From positions 248,001-312,000 of the forward strand of contig MU400506.1 of the NCBI GenBank assembly GCA_022578965.1: a stretch of 64,000 nt of DNA, read 5' to 3'. This stretch comes from Xylaria sp. FL1777 (lineage: Eukaryota > Ascomycota > Sordariomycetes > Xylariales > Xylariaceae). The stretch's first letter is position 1. Each line of letters starts with the position of its first letter. This document shows positions 1-11,148 of this stretch, in pieces. The notes beneath the pieces are model-generated. The model did not search any database and was not told where the DNA came from. It saw only the letters and a list, made by a program, of their open reading frames with translations. Both the position numbers and the translations under genes were made by a program.

Positions 1-783
1 GTAACCGAGAAACAATTTTTAGACCTGAATAGCCCCCTAGATCTGTGCCGCAGCATGCGAACCACGCTGCATCAGATGTAGCGCCATATACGCCAGCTGT
101 GTGGACACGAGGACGAAAGGAGAGTAACATCTTTCGTGTAAAGGTTGAGTAGGTAGTATTTTAGAATCCTATTGGTACATCTCGGCGCGTCGGCTCTCGA
201 ACTGTTAGATGTATCATGCAGGAGGGGGGGCCATCTCTTTAAATACCGTCAGTGTTACATCGGTCTTATTGACAGCTGAAGAGGGTATGCATCCGGGATA
301 GGTAGTGGTTGTAATCCGTATGCCTATTATGTAGGTATTTGAAACGAACTCTTGAGTTTAGCAAGAGTGCACATTTTAGACCCCAGGTAATAATCAAGTA
401 TTTAGACGATGCAGCAAGTAATAAATGATTCAGCCAGCTCGACTGGGGTGCCAAGGTTTAAGGAGCAAACTTGAAAAATGTGGTAGGACAGTGATGCTGA
501 AGACAGGATTGTCGGCTATTGGCTTACTGTATCCCAAATACTGAACAAGTCGTCGGAAATGTTTCAATCTACCACTTCCCCCTCGATAGGAATATTTGCC
601 ACATGGTACCCCAGGTGAGCTGACCTGACATGTCGAGCTGCTCCCCGCGACCGAAGTTGGATTCTTCAACGTGACCTACACCTAAATCCGGTCCCGGCTC
701 TCTCTCCTTGTCTCCCTGTCTCTCTGTGTGTGTGTCATATGATTGACGCCATGGAACCTCCCAAGAAGAAACGCAGTCAGCCC
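1..783. other. Intergenic, no gene seen
   Basis: No open reading frame here has recognisable protein character on either strand. The only local structure is a pyrimidine run passing into a TG run at about 697-735. That run lies just downstream of the minus-strand NIF3-like gene and so probably falls in its 3' UTR. Confidence 0.6.
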
Positions 784-1166
784 TCAGAAATCCTCCATCC
801 GGTAAACACTGTAGGAAGGTTCTTCGTACGGGTGGGCACTTGTCACAGAACGTCAGTATTTGCTTGACCGCATGAGCCATTCGAAACATACGTTTTCAGG
901 GCCGCGACGGCTTTTCTAGTCGTTTCCTCCCCCACGCACAGCGTCTCGATGCAGACCTCCTCCACCTCCTCCAGAGCCCCGACCTTGCCGATGGCAGGAT
1001 TCGCGCCGGCGGTGGGACGGAACTGGCCGGTGCCCGTCGCGGCCGTGAAGCAGCACTCGCTGTAGTTGCCCTGTCGGCCAGCACCCGCGGCAAAGATGGC
1101 CGACTTACACGCGGCGGCGGCGGACGGCGGCACGTGGAAGACGAGTCGGAATCGTGATGTCGCCAT
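784..1166 (-). CDS. NIF3/YqfO-like small protein (109 aa)
   Basis: Two exons on the minus strand: 1166-892 and 838-784. The intron has a GTATGT donor and an AAG acceptor, and joins in phase to give a 109-residue product. Conserved blocks are GAGRQGNYSECCF (28-40), GTGQFRP (45-51) and HPYEEP (94-99). These are the signature of the YqfO-type domain found inserted in bacterial NIF3 proteins and as a free-standing protein of about 110 residues in fungi, usually named NGG1-interacting factor NIF3-like. The second exon supplies HPYEEP, the most conserved motif of the family, which supports the splice model. Its biochemical role is not settled; metal binding and trimerisation are known only for related domains. 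The start is the first ATG and matches the family length. It diverges from the short-chain dehydrogenase at 2087. Confidence 0.85.
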
Positions 1167-2086
1167 TTCTGACTAGGCTAAGCCGAGTAAGCACTTAGGC
1201 GTGTGGTAGGCTATTACTAGTAGGTTGACTGGCTTGGGAAGTACTGAAAGGAGTTGGAAGAACATGAATGTCCATCAATCTGATGTCCAGTCAATCTATC
1301 TCAACCCCTCCTTTTACCAGTCCGTGCGGGGATTCCTTATTGAGAGCAGCCACCACAAGAGGGTGGTATTGTACGAAGGATCTCTAGTGAAACCCAATGA
1401 AGACGGGAGGTAGGCTATCTCGGACGCGTCTAATATGCGCGAAGACCCCCGGCTCACTACCTGCGAATTTGGTGACTCAGGTAATACTACTAGGTAGCAC
1501 GCAACGTTTTTCTTATAATATCAATCATGAGTTTTACGTGTTTGAAAAGATATGTCGTGATGTTCTCACTTGGAACAGCTTGAGGTATGGTACTTGGGTG
1601 TTCCTCCTTAGGTACTTAGATCTAGTGGAGACCCCACTGCTTGCCTACCTTAATGCCAGAGGAAAATTTAATACAGTATTTAACTTATTTTGATAATATC
1701 TCAAATTCTATACACAATTCAGTACTGCGCAATACAATCAACACTTCAATCCCAGCCATGTGGTGCGGAGAGTTTGCTCCAGTATACCGCCATATGCTAA
1801 AAGAAAGATTCTAGATTTGACGTTGGTGACGACAAAGATGATGTCATGACCGCTCATGTTTATTTTGTCTACTTCGTCACGATGTAGAAATACACATCGC
1901 AGAAGGCAAAAAGGCATTGATAAAAGTTCAACAGTTTATTTAAAGCCTATTCAATACCTATATAATATCCTCAATAAGAGTCTTTATTCCAATTATATCT
2001 TTCTTATATGCAGTCATTCAGCCCCTGAGCTGAAGTAAGCCAACAGGGTATCATTAATACTTGCGGTCTATATACCACAGATCATC
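1167..2086. other. Divergent intergenic region (NIF3-like / dehydrogenase)
   Basis: This 920-base stretch separates two divergently transcribed genes and must hold both promoters. AT-rich TATA-like sequence occurs at about 1956-1970 and 2068-2076, the latter only some 15-20 bases before the dehydrogenase ATG. The open frames at 1225-1413 and 1397-1693 have no family resemblance and are not called. Confidence 0.5.
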
Positions 2087-3116
2087 ATGGCTGATCAGTT
2101 CAAGAGTGGTGAGTATTTCAATTTAGAAAGATTATGAGGGATCACATTTACTAATCATCTTCAAGGTCACTCAGTCCCAGTGACTCACCAGGACTTCCCC
2201 GGCAAGGAACACCAGATGCCGGTACAGGCTCAATACGACACCCTGCCTACTGATGAGGGTGGTTATCAGAAATACCGCCCGGCTGGCAAACTCGAGGGCA
2301 AGACGGCTCTTATTACAGGTGGCGATTCAGGTATTGGCCGAGCAACAGCGGTTCTATTCGCCATGGAGGGCGCCGATTCTTTCATAGCTTACCTACCGGA
2401 CGAAGAGAAGGATGCCCAGGAGACGAAGAAGATGGTCGAGTCCCACGGTAGGAGATGTCATTTACACGCCACTGATCTAGTTAAGAAAGAGAACTGCAAG
2501 ACTGTTGTCGATGAAGCCATCAAGGCTATGGGCACAGTCAATATCCTCTTCAACAACGCGGCATACCAAATGATGGTCAGTGACATCCACGACCTCAGCG
2601 AGTAAGTATCGCATTCTATAACACGCACAATATATAATGCTTTGTGAGATGTACGGGGAGTTAGCTTATCTAACGTTGTTTCCCAGGGATCAATGGATAC
2701 ACACTTTCAACACCAACATCCACCCCTACTTCTTCCTCGCAAAGTACGTCCTCCCGCAAATGAAGCCCGGCGACACAATTATCAACAACGCGAGCATCAA
2801 CGCATATGTCGGCCGGCCAGACCTCCTGGACTACACATCGACGAAGGGTGCCATAGTATCCTTCACGCGTGGTCTGAGCAACCAGTTCGTCTCCAAGGGC
2901 ATCCGCGTCAACGCCGTGGCGCCGGGGCCTGTCTGGACGCCCCTTATCCCAGCTACGATGAACGAGGAGGCGCAGAAGTCGTTTATGAGTCCCATGGGAC
3001 GACCGTCGCAGCCGAGCGAGATCGCAACGTGTGTCGTCTTCCTCGCGGCCAAGGACAGCTCGTCGATTAGCGGGCAGACCATCCATTGCAATGGTGGTGT
3101 CGTCGTCAACGGCTAG
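2087..3116 (+). CDS. Short-chain dehydrogenase/reductase, YghA-like (295 aa)
   Basis: Three exons: 2087-2108, 2166-2601 and 2687-3116. Donors are GTGAGT and GTAAGT, and the phases join cleanly. This is a classical SDR with a Rossmann fold. It has the cofactor loop TGGDSGIG (58-65), NNAA (137-140), a catalytic Ser at about 189, and YTSTK with Tyr202 and Lys206. The extended N-terminus with DFPGKEHQM and YRPAGKLEGKTALITGG is typical of the subgroup containing bacterial YghA/YhdG and plant glucose/ribitol dehydrogenase-like proteins. The likely reaction is NAD(P)-dependent oxidation or reduction of a small alcohol or aldehyde; the substrate cannot be read from sequence. The tiny first exon (7 codons) was chosen because it gives the only in-frame ATG and a good donor. 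No targeting signal is visible, so it is probably cytosolic. Confidence 0.9.
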
Positions 3117-3891
3117 ATAGGACGAATCTCGATGATAAGTTTTGGGAACGGGAAAAGTGAAGTGATTATTGCCAGCGGTTCGGATATTCAATGTTACAAG
3201 GTAGGTAGCGACGTGGGATTCCTAGCCCGGACGCTTCTAGGGGCTGCTCAATTACGACAACATAACCCCCCCTATTCTTCTACTAAAACATTCAAGGTTC
3301 TTCGGACTTCTCTCACTCCATTCATTCGGGGCCAATGCTATATTGTGTAGTTCGTATAGCAATTACCGACTCTTGTGTTTCAGGTGAATCTAGGAGCATA
3401 CATACGTACCTTTAAGTACTAAATTGGAGCCTTCCTGTCAATGCAGCACATACAAAGCGGAACGAGCGAAGTGATTGATTGTAACAGCGCGGCTACTTTT
3501 ACACTAGGCATAACTTCCAACTCCTAATTTGCGAATTGCGATCACTGAATTGGCGGTTTAAGTAGGGGTTTACCCTAGGTTCGCTCACGATAAAACTTAA
3601 AGCATGATGATTGCTGGAATGAGAGGGTGACAACAATAGCCGAGCTTTTGACTAGGTTAGTTGTAACCTTCAAGACCAATATAATTATACTAGTATGCAC
3701 TAAAGCATCGATTATGGGAACTCTCCGTGACGAAAGTCTCTGGCAGAGCAGGTGAGCAGAACTTTCTCTTGGATTCAAGTGGCCGAATTAGTCGATCAAA
3801 TTATCTGGCTAATGCTAAATGCCGCCAGCACGAATGTTATACCCTGGGCACCAGAGTCCGTAAGTTTTCGCAGCCTCATCTATGATCACTA
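3117..3891. other. Intergenic between convergent genes
   Basis: This lies between the 3' ends of the plus-strand dehydrogenase and the minus-strand membrane protein. I see no coding signal, RNA gene or repeat of note. Confidence 0.5.
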
Positions 3892-6800
3892 TCATGTCCA
3901 CGTTTGAACGGTGCGGAGTGCATGTTTTCCTTTCGGACCTTCAGAGTCCCTTCTCTTCAACCTCGTCTCTTCCATTCTCTTCGTCATAACACGTTGTAGA
4001 CTCCACGAAATACCGGTCTCTTCGATGTGATGGCTATAATCAAAAGCAGGACTACTAGTATCCGTGGAACTAGTGCCAGCCGTCTGGCGTCTACGTAGAC
4101 CAGTGTCAGGGAGTACGTGCTGGGCCACCGAAGATCGCCCCCCAAACGATGCAAAACGGCGCCTTTTACCTCCCCCTTGGGTATTCTGTGTCTTCTCATC
4201 ATTTGTGATTGTTGCGGCCGTAGCTTCCGGCCCCCCTGTATTTGTGTCTGCCTTGTATCCATGAAATTTAGGATGCTCTAGTAGCCCGCTACGGAAGGCG
4301 TTGACACCAACCAGTAGCTTGGCAAGATCAACAAGCTCTTCTAGGTATTCGATGACCTCCATCATACCAGCAGATGAGGCTTTCCATGCTTGAAAAGCTT
4401 GCCGTGTCACCGACTTCGGAGCTGTATTATTGATGGGTATAGCAGAGCCTTGTTGTGACGTCGTCGCGAGCTGGGCCTCGGTGTGACTTTCTGCTAGAAT
4501 TCTTTGTTCGTGCGTAGGTAAGAGCTCCCGAATGCGCGCTACAAACCGAAGCTGAGCTACCCGACTTGATGGTAAATACTGCGGTATGGGTAGTTTGGTA
4601 GCCAGTGCCTCTTGAACTACAAATAGAGCGAGGCTAACACAACCCGCAACATTCCTTCGGTATGGTAAGATTTCCTCGTGTATTTCTTGAAGAGCGCTTC
4701 TGCCGAAAAGCATTCGAATATGTAGCATATTGTCCATGCGCTCGACAATCTGGAAAAGGACGTGGATCATTTCACCATAGATTAAAGCTTGTCCTTCGAA
4801 GTTACCCTTGATCCGTGGCTCCGTCAGGCAAAAAGGTAATATAGTTCGAGCGGCATCGAGTGCTCGTTCCGCTTTCTTCTTGGCATCATTGAAATGTTGA
4901 TGAAGGGCGTGTGGCTCGATATCGACGGCATTCTGTGAGTAGACCCATACGGCCACGGAAGATTCCATAATAGAAATTTGTGTTATGCTTGATACCAATG
5001 ACTCGACTAGCTTGTCCCTCGCACGTACTGGGAACACAACCATCTCAACTGCGAGTGCTACTGTACCACCAGCAAGAAAACAAGCAAGCCGTTTGACGTA
5101 GATCTGCCAAGGGGCATCGTTGTTCACAGGGTTTACGGTTGCTATTTTCTGGTCAGTCCTTAGCTTTGCTAATAGCAAGGACATATACACGCACCAAGGC
5201 CGACGACTGTCAAGCTTACCATGGCTACAGTTCCGGCTTTAACGTACTGAAATATCCCGGTCAGCATCGTTGTATTGAGTAAGAAATTCAATGTTGTGAA
5301 CGTGTGGAAAGCTCTCGAGACATGAACTAGCCTGAATGGGAGCCATTTGATAATGACATGAAGAATGACTTACTGGTGTGGCTAATTGAACGTAACTGGC
5401 AGGTATGAGCCCAAGGGCGAGGATAACCGCTAAGACTACTCTGTTTCCCTGCCCAGCCTCCCAAGCGATGATGCCAATTGAGCAGCCGAATATAGTACCA
5501 AACGCTCTTAGAAAAAACCCTCGGAAAGTTGTACCTATTGAAACTTCAAAGACAAGAATCAACTGAAAAGTAGCCCATGTTCCTCGAACTGATACATACC
5601 AAGCGTTCAGCGATGGTACGAACGCAGGCCATGTAACCAGTAAGGCTGCGATAGCCATCTTTAGCGCGAAGGCAAGATCTTCGGAGTCCTGAAGAAACTC
5701 AACTACATCAGCCACCAGACCGCGTACCCAGAGGACATTGTAATTATATGACTCTTGTGGACATCTTTGGCGTGGTCCCTGCCCCTTCTGAGGCAGAACC
5801 CCTTCTTCGGAATTAGCCGCACCCATTTCTTCATTAATAGCTGACGTATGATCCGCATCGATGCAAGTACTAGTGCTTTCGTCTTCCGTATTCATACCGG
5901 CTCGTGCTTCTTTTCTAGCGTTCTCGGGTAGTACATTACCATCTCGCTCGCCTCCAGACATAAGCCACTTCTTCCAGTTGATATGAGGCCAGTGCAGCTT
6001 CTGGCGACCATTCCCAGCGTGTCTTCTCTCGACCAAGCTTCTGGCGTATCTTAGCATTTCAAGAATTTGCCTTGCTGCTTGGCTAATACTGATGACAAAA
6101 GAAGACACTAAATGAGTTTCCAGATGAGGCGTGATATCATCCTGGAAACAAAGTTCATAAGCGACTGCTATACACGAAAAAATGTCTCTTTGCCGGCGAT
6201 GGTAACCATGAGTATATGGTACGTAACCGTAACACCCTCAAAATATACTATGAACTTACCATCGAATCATCGTCATCTGTCGCAACAGCAGCACTTTCAA
6301 GTGCTGCAACTGAATCAATGTCAAATTTAGCTAAAGCTCTCGCGAAAATGTCGATTCGAATATCCATCTCTTGTAGGAGGATTCCATCCGGTTTGGGAGA
6401 CCCGGAAGGTAGCTGGGGAACATCATAACAGTAAGCTAATGTGGACGTGATCAGACGTACAGCATCTTGGATTCGCTCCTGCATTGCTTTAACTGGGTGT
6501 CTGGTTTCCGACATAATTTGCTCCAAAATATTGGCATCGCCTGACTCAATTTCGCGGATGGGTTTGATAAGATCTATGTTGCGCTGATGTTCCGTCATCT
6601 CTTCGTCGGAGCTTGAATCCGACCCAAGTTCGCTACTATTCGCTCTCTCATCACCTGATCGCTCTGACCCGTGTTCTTTCTCATCATACGCTGTCAAGGC
6701 AAACTTACTTTCGCAAGCGTTGATGAGATTAATTGTAATTTGGACAAGACGACTCATCATGGTGACGCTTATCGGCTTCAGTAATCGAGGTGGCAGAACT

Positions 6801-7700
6801 GCAAGCACCAACTCGAAGTTGCATTCCGCCTGAACTGCCTTGCAACTACCCAGATGAGTTCGCAAATTCGGCTTCTTAGCACTCAAAGCGGCAAACCTTG
6901 TGCGCATTGCCTTTGGTGATGTTTCTTCGCCTCCATCTTTATCGTCAGACATAAACCAGTCACCGGCTTCTTGGAATAAATCGATGGTTTCCGATAGTGT
7001 TTCTATCGTACTGGTTCCAAGAAAGCCACTCGAAAATTGCGGGAAAATGGCGATATTTACCAAGATCGCAACACCAATGCCCGTGAAAGTGGGATAAATT
7101 ATTGCCTTGAAGGCTGAGAGAGTTACAACCCATCCAGAACCGGTCAAAGCGCCGAGATTAACCAGCATAAAGAAGACGACAAGTATGAATAGTCTCGGTG
7201 CTAATGATCGAAGCAAGCCATGGAAAATAGTTGCTAAAACGAAGAAAATAGCCCGGATCGTCCAAGCGGCATTAACATTGTTATCATGGACAAGGCCCGA
7301 CAGATAAAGACCAAGATTACCCCATCCGACACCCAGACAGGCACCAAGAGCTATCAAAGAAAGAGCTTCAACCACTACCACAATTCTAGTCAGTATATAT
7401 GAGAAAGCACCGCGTAAGCAACACCAAGATATTAATATCGGGATTTCCATAACACGACTTACCCTTTCCGAAGCGTTGTCCGGGCTGGCTGAAGACCGGG
7501 ACAATAGGTCCGAGGTAGATTGTTTTCCCATAGACTTTTGCGACGGCGGGAAGTACACCGATTATAATCAGAATTGCCGTGCTAATGACATTCTTTAACA
7601 TTGGCTGCCAAGTACTCTTTTTGCGCAGATCTGCTGCCAAATCGCTGAGCCATCGTTGGCAGGCTTGTGGGAGGCTAGATTTCCACCGGTGACTGGGCAT
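3892..7700 (-). CDS. FUSC/ALMT-like membrane protein with 6TM and DUF2421 regions (1140 aa)
   Basis: Five exons on the minus strand: 7700-7463, 7374-6260, 6141-5374, 5246-5195 and 5141-3892. All phases match. The product has two membrane blocks. The N-terminal block has hydrophobic segments near residues 36-53, 80-100, 118-136, 140-158 and 170-190, as in the fungal ER-transporter six-helix N-terminal domain. The second block (about 605-770) leads into the motif FPVRARDKLVESL and a soluble C-terminal region, as in DUF2421. This is the fungal family related to the aluminium-activated malate transporter/fusaric-acid-resistance (FUSC) superfamily and to yeast BRE4. An acidic, Ser-rich linker separates the blocks. 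It is probably an anion or drug exporter of an internal or plasma membrane; the substrate is unknown. The 52-base fourth exon restores the hydrophobic segment VAMVSLTVVGLATVN. Intron 2 (6259-6142) is the least certain junction. Confidence 0.85.
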
Positions 7701-8513
7701 TTTTCTTCACAGCACCGTTGACATAAAGGCTGATTAGTCTGGAGGGTCGGACTCAGCGATATTCGGACCAAGTCATGGTTGCGCACTCTTTCTGGCTCAC
7801 CAGTGAAACGGGTCGTCCGGCGGTTGACCACCTGTACATAGAGCGCAAGTGACGAGAGAACTCGATAAAAGGTCAATGATAACAAGGAGTAGGGCCTCAA
7901 CAGAGCCAGCACGGGGAATATCGAGCGCTAACTCTATGAAACCACTAGAGAAGCATCCACCTGATAGCTAGAGCGAGAGGCGCCTTCTTTGAGTCGCGTT
8001 TTATAAGGCGGCCCCCGTACATCGTAAGGGTTGTCTTGCTGATCGTCCTGCAGTATGAGGTATTGGCTGTCCCGTGCAACTATACGTAAGGAGTTGTACT
8101 GCGGAGGACAAATGAGATCATCTAGAGGTTGTCGAAATTTCCTAACTTGGTAAGAAACCCCCCGTACGTCGAGACCCCTCACCTCCGTTGCGCCTCCTCC
8201 ACTGCTAGCGCGGGCTTAGTTCGTTCTGGCCTAGTGGCTTTACATGGATAGGCTAGTGCATGTTTAGATGACATAGCTACTCTAGGTACATCGCTCCGTC
8301 GCAAAGCTTTCTTACCACTAATGTACCTGTGACGACAGTTACCTACCTACATAGGTACCTACATACCTATGTGGTTGCCTATAGCTGTGGCGGGGCTCGC
8401 TACCTATCGCATTCGTTGCGGACTTCACAACAACCAACATCCTCTCTGCCTGATCAAGTTACCATCATCGCATTCTTTCCTCAAGGACATACCCGCCCGT
8501 CATCCACGTCGAA
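7701..8513. other. Divergent promoter region with TAGGTA-type repeat
   Basis: This 813-base region lies between the start of the FUSC-like gene (-) and IST1 (+). It contains the interlaced TACCTA/TAGGTA run at 8341-8370. No gene is seen. Confidence 0.5.
8341..8370. repeat. TACCTA/TAGGTA interspersed repeat
   Basis: Three to four imperfect copies of ACCTAC and its complement TAGGT follow one another and can fold on themselves. The same word recurs at many intergenic sites in this window. It lies about 150 bases upstream of the IST1 start. Confidence 0.7.
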
Positions 8514-9630
8514 ATGCCGCCCCTTGTAACGTTAATTGTGAGTCCCTATCTCGTCGAAAAGATGTACCGTAGGCCGTTGCTAAACATCCTCCCTTGCTAC
8601 TTAGGCGAAGCTGAAAGTCCAGCTCAAGCTATCTATTGCTCGGCTTCGTATGGTCCAACAGCGTGATGAGGCGATGGGAAAGACACAGAGGAGAGCCAGT
8701 AAGTAACACTATCGTAACTGTTTCGCATGGTACGGAGGTTTTTGTTTAGCCTCGAATCATGTCTTGAAAGCCTTTGCGCATTCGAATCACATACAGATGC
8801 CACTGAATCAGCAATTGTTAACCTCGAATATTGCAGTGGCTCAGCTCTTAGAAGTTGGCAAGATTGAGTCAGCGAGAATAAGAACAGAGAACATTATCCG
8901 ATCAGATATCAATACCGAACTCCATGAGATCCTCGAGTTGTATTGCGAACTTCTCCTCGCTCGAGCTGCCCTCCTCGAAAGTCCGACATGCGATCCGGGC
9001 CTTGAAGAAGCCGTCAAAAGTATAATCTACGCTGCGCCCCGGACAGAAATAAAGGAATTGCAACAGGTTCGTGTACTACTCGGGGAGAGATTTGGTAAAG
9101 AGTTCGTATTAGCTGCCATGGAAAATTCGGATGGTGGCGTATCTGAGAAAGTAGTCAAGAAGTTGAGCGTAACTCCCCCAAAGCCAGAGCTAGTCCAGGG
9201 ATATCTCGAAGAGATTGCAAAGGCCTATGGGATCGACTGGCCAAAGGGAACGCGAGAGCTTGGACAACCGCCCGAACTCATAGATGCAGAACTCAACAAC
9301 GATGGTCATGATGAAAGTCCTGGTGGTGGTCAAGCACAAAATGACTCTACTGCAGATTTACCTGCCGATAGTAAAGCGGCACAAGAGAGGGAAGACTTAA
9401 GTCGAGCCACACCACCACGAAGTATTGGGCCCAGTAATCCCTTGCATGTAAACCCCTCGAGCCCCTCGACGGAGAATCCTCGTCCCAAAGTGACACTGAA
9501 CTCGATGGAGCTTAAGCTGAACAAGAAGCCAGCTACTCCCGACGCTGCGAAGCCGCGCGAAGATGGGAAGGGCACTGGCATACCTGACGTTAACGAATTG
9601 GCAGCACGATTTGCTGCCTTGAAGCGATAA
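8514..9630 (+). CDS. IST1: IST1 homologue, ESCRT-III/Vps4 regulator (303 aa)
   Basis: Three exons: 8514-8537, 8605-8698 and 8837-9630, all joining in phase. The helical IST1 (DUF292) core fills about residues 9-180. It is recognised by KLKVQLKLSIARLRM, QRRAMAQLLEVGKIESARIR, and ILELYCELLLAR. IST1 binds ESCRT-III Did2 and the AAA ATPase Vps4 to control multivesicular-body sorting at endosomes, and acts in the cytosol on membranes. The C-terminal 120 residues are Pro/Ser/Asp-rich and apparently disordered. They end in NELAARFAALKR (292-303), which fits the MIT-interacting motif MIM1 (L-x2-R-[LF]-x2-L-K), the expected Vps4 contact. The first exon codes only eight residues; the MPP start matches the usual fungal N-terminus. 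Confidence 0.93.
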
Positions 9631-11148
9631 TTTATCAAGTCTGATCGTTCTCGGTATTCCTCCAGCCTCCTTCGTGTACAGATCTTCTGTCCAAGGTAAC
9701 CTCGAATATAATGAAATTTGTTAAAGGCAGCGTCTAAAATATAATTATCAAGATACGATTGGATTATACGTATAGAGTAGGAGCCGGCTTGAGCATAACG
9801 GAGATACCTAGATAATTAATACAACGACTATCCAGGCCATTACTTTTAGCATCGCTGCCTGACCTCTATCCCGAAACCTATCCACCTCGCTCCCGGGTTG
9901 CTGCATAAAGGGAGAAATTACCGAGACCAGCTTTGCCAATCGTTACCATTCTTTATTTGAGTTACGATGATTTTGCTTTGCCTCTTGCTGTAAAAAAAGA
10001 TCAAAGGATACGGGATAGAGTGTATCGACGATATACCCAGAGTGTTAAAATGAAAGCCACGATACAAGCCAGCGGATCAAGCACATACCCATGGAATTGA
10101 TATATGTAACTACCGTTTCCAAAAGCCTTCTAAGAAGTTTTGAGAATATTATTATACCTAAGTACCTCCTCAAGAAGAAATAGGGGGATGTACATGTAAC
10201 TTACCTACCTATGTATACACACCTACCCAGGTACATACCCAGGTAGGTATGCATGACGGAAACCGCTCCTTTCTTCATAAGGTAGGTATTCAATATTCTG
10301 TTGTGACTACAACTGGCATGCACATATCATTTCTTGCCTGGGTGTACTACCTTATGTAGGTACCTACCTCCTACATGTAGAGATATATACCTAGGATGTA
10401 CCTACCCATACACATTCGCGTATGTACCTGAGGGTTGGACACACCATCTACCTACCTTACGGAAATAGAGTATCTATATGGTACCTGCCGCTTCCTTTTA
10501 AACGTAGGTACCTAGGTACCTATGTAGGCTGACGATCCTAAGCAAACACCCCTCGAGTCTGTTCAAGCCTCGCAGTCTTCCATTTAATTCACCCCATCTC
10601 GTTCCGTTCAGCATGTTTATTCTCTCTAACGAATTCGAGCTGTTGACACACGCCCCCGTCTCTTTACATAAGTATATGTCTACCCACGTTGCGCGTTGAC
10701 ACACGCCCTTGGCTATATAGATAGAGTATTGATGCTCTCTTCTATTAACCTACATCTCATCGCAGACAACCTGAGTTCTGCCTTTATATCCATGCTCGAT
10801 GCTCACCTACTAGCAGCATTATAAGAGCTTCGTCTTTCCTTCCGTGAACAAACTCCCTTCTTACCGAAGGTTCTAAACGATTACATCTTAACAAATCCCA
10901 GCAACCCGTGCAGTTCTTCAACTTCGTTTCGTACAGCAGTGACCTGAATACTAGGTTGCAGCAAGAGCAAACGGGGTGAGCGACCGGTCATTTCCAGCCA
11001 TCAAACGATTTTTTTTTTTAAATCCGTTTTGCGTCTTTGCAGCCTCATATATTTCTAACCTTCTAAATGTAGTTTCAACATTTGCAATACTGCTTGGGGT
11101 TTCAAGGGCTTAGCCAATCCGCTCACGCAAACCCCCCTTGATTTCAAG
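9631..11148. other. Intergenic, repeat-rich, with probable 5' UTR of next gene
   Basis: No coding signal is seen. A dense TAGGTA/TACCTA cluster lies at 10141-10520. A plausible 5' UTR intron of the downstream zinc-knuckle gene runs from GTGAGC at about 10976 to TTGCAG at about 11041. It contains a poly-T run near 11010. The intron is inferred from splice signals only. Confidence 0.45.
10141..10520. repeat. TAGGTA/TACCTA repeat cluster
   Basis: This is a cluster of about ten copies of TAGGTAGGTA-like words and their complements, with several short palindromes such as TAGGTACCTA. Copies sit in both orientations, separated by unrelated sequence, so it is an interspersed rather than a strict tandem repeat. 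Confidence 0.75.
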
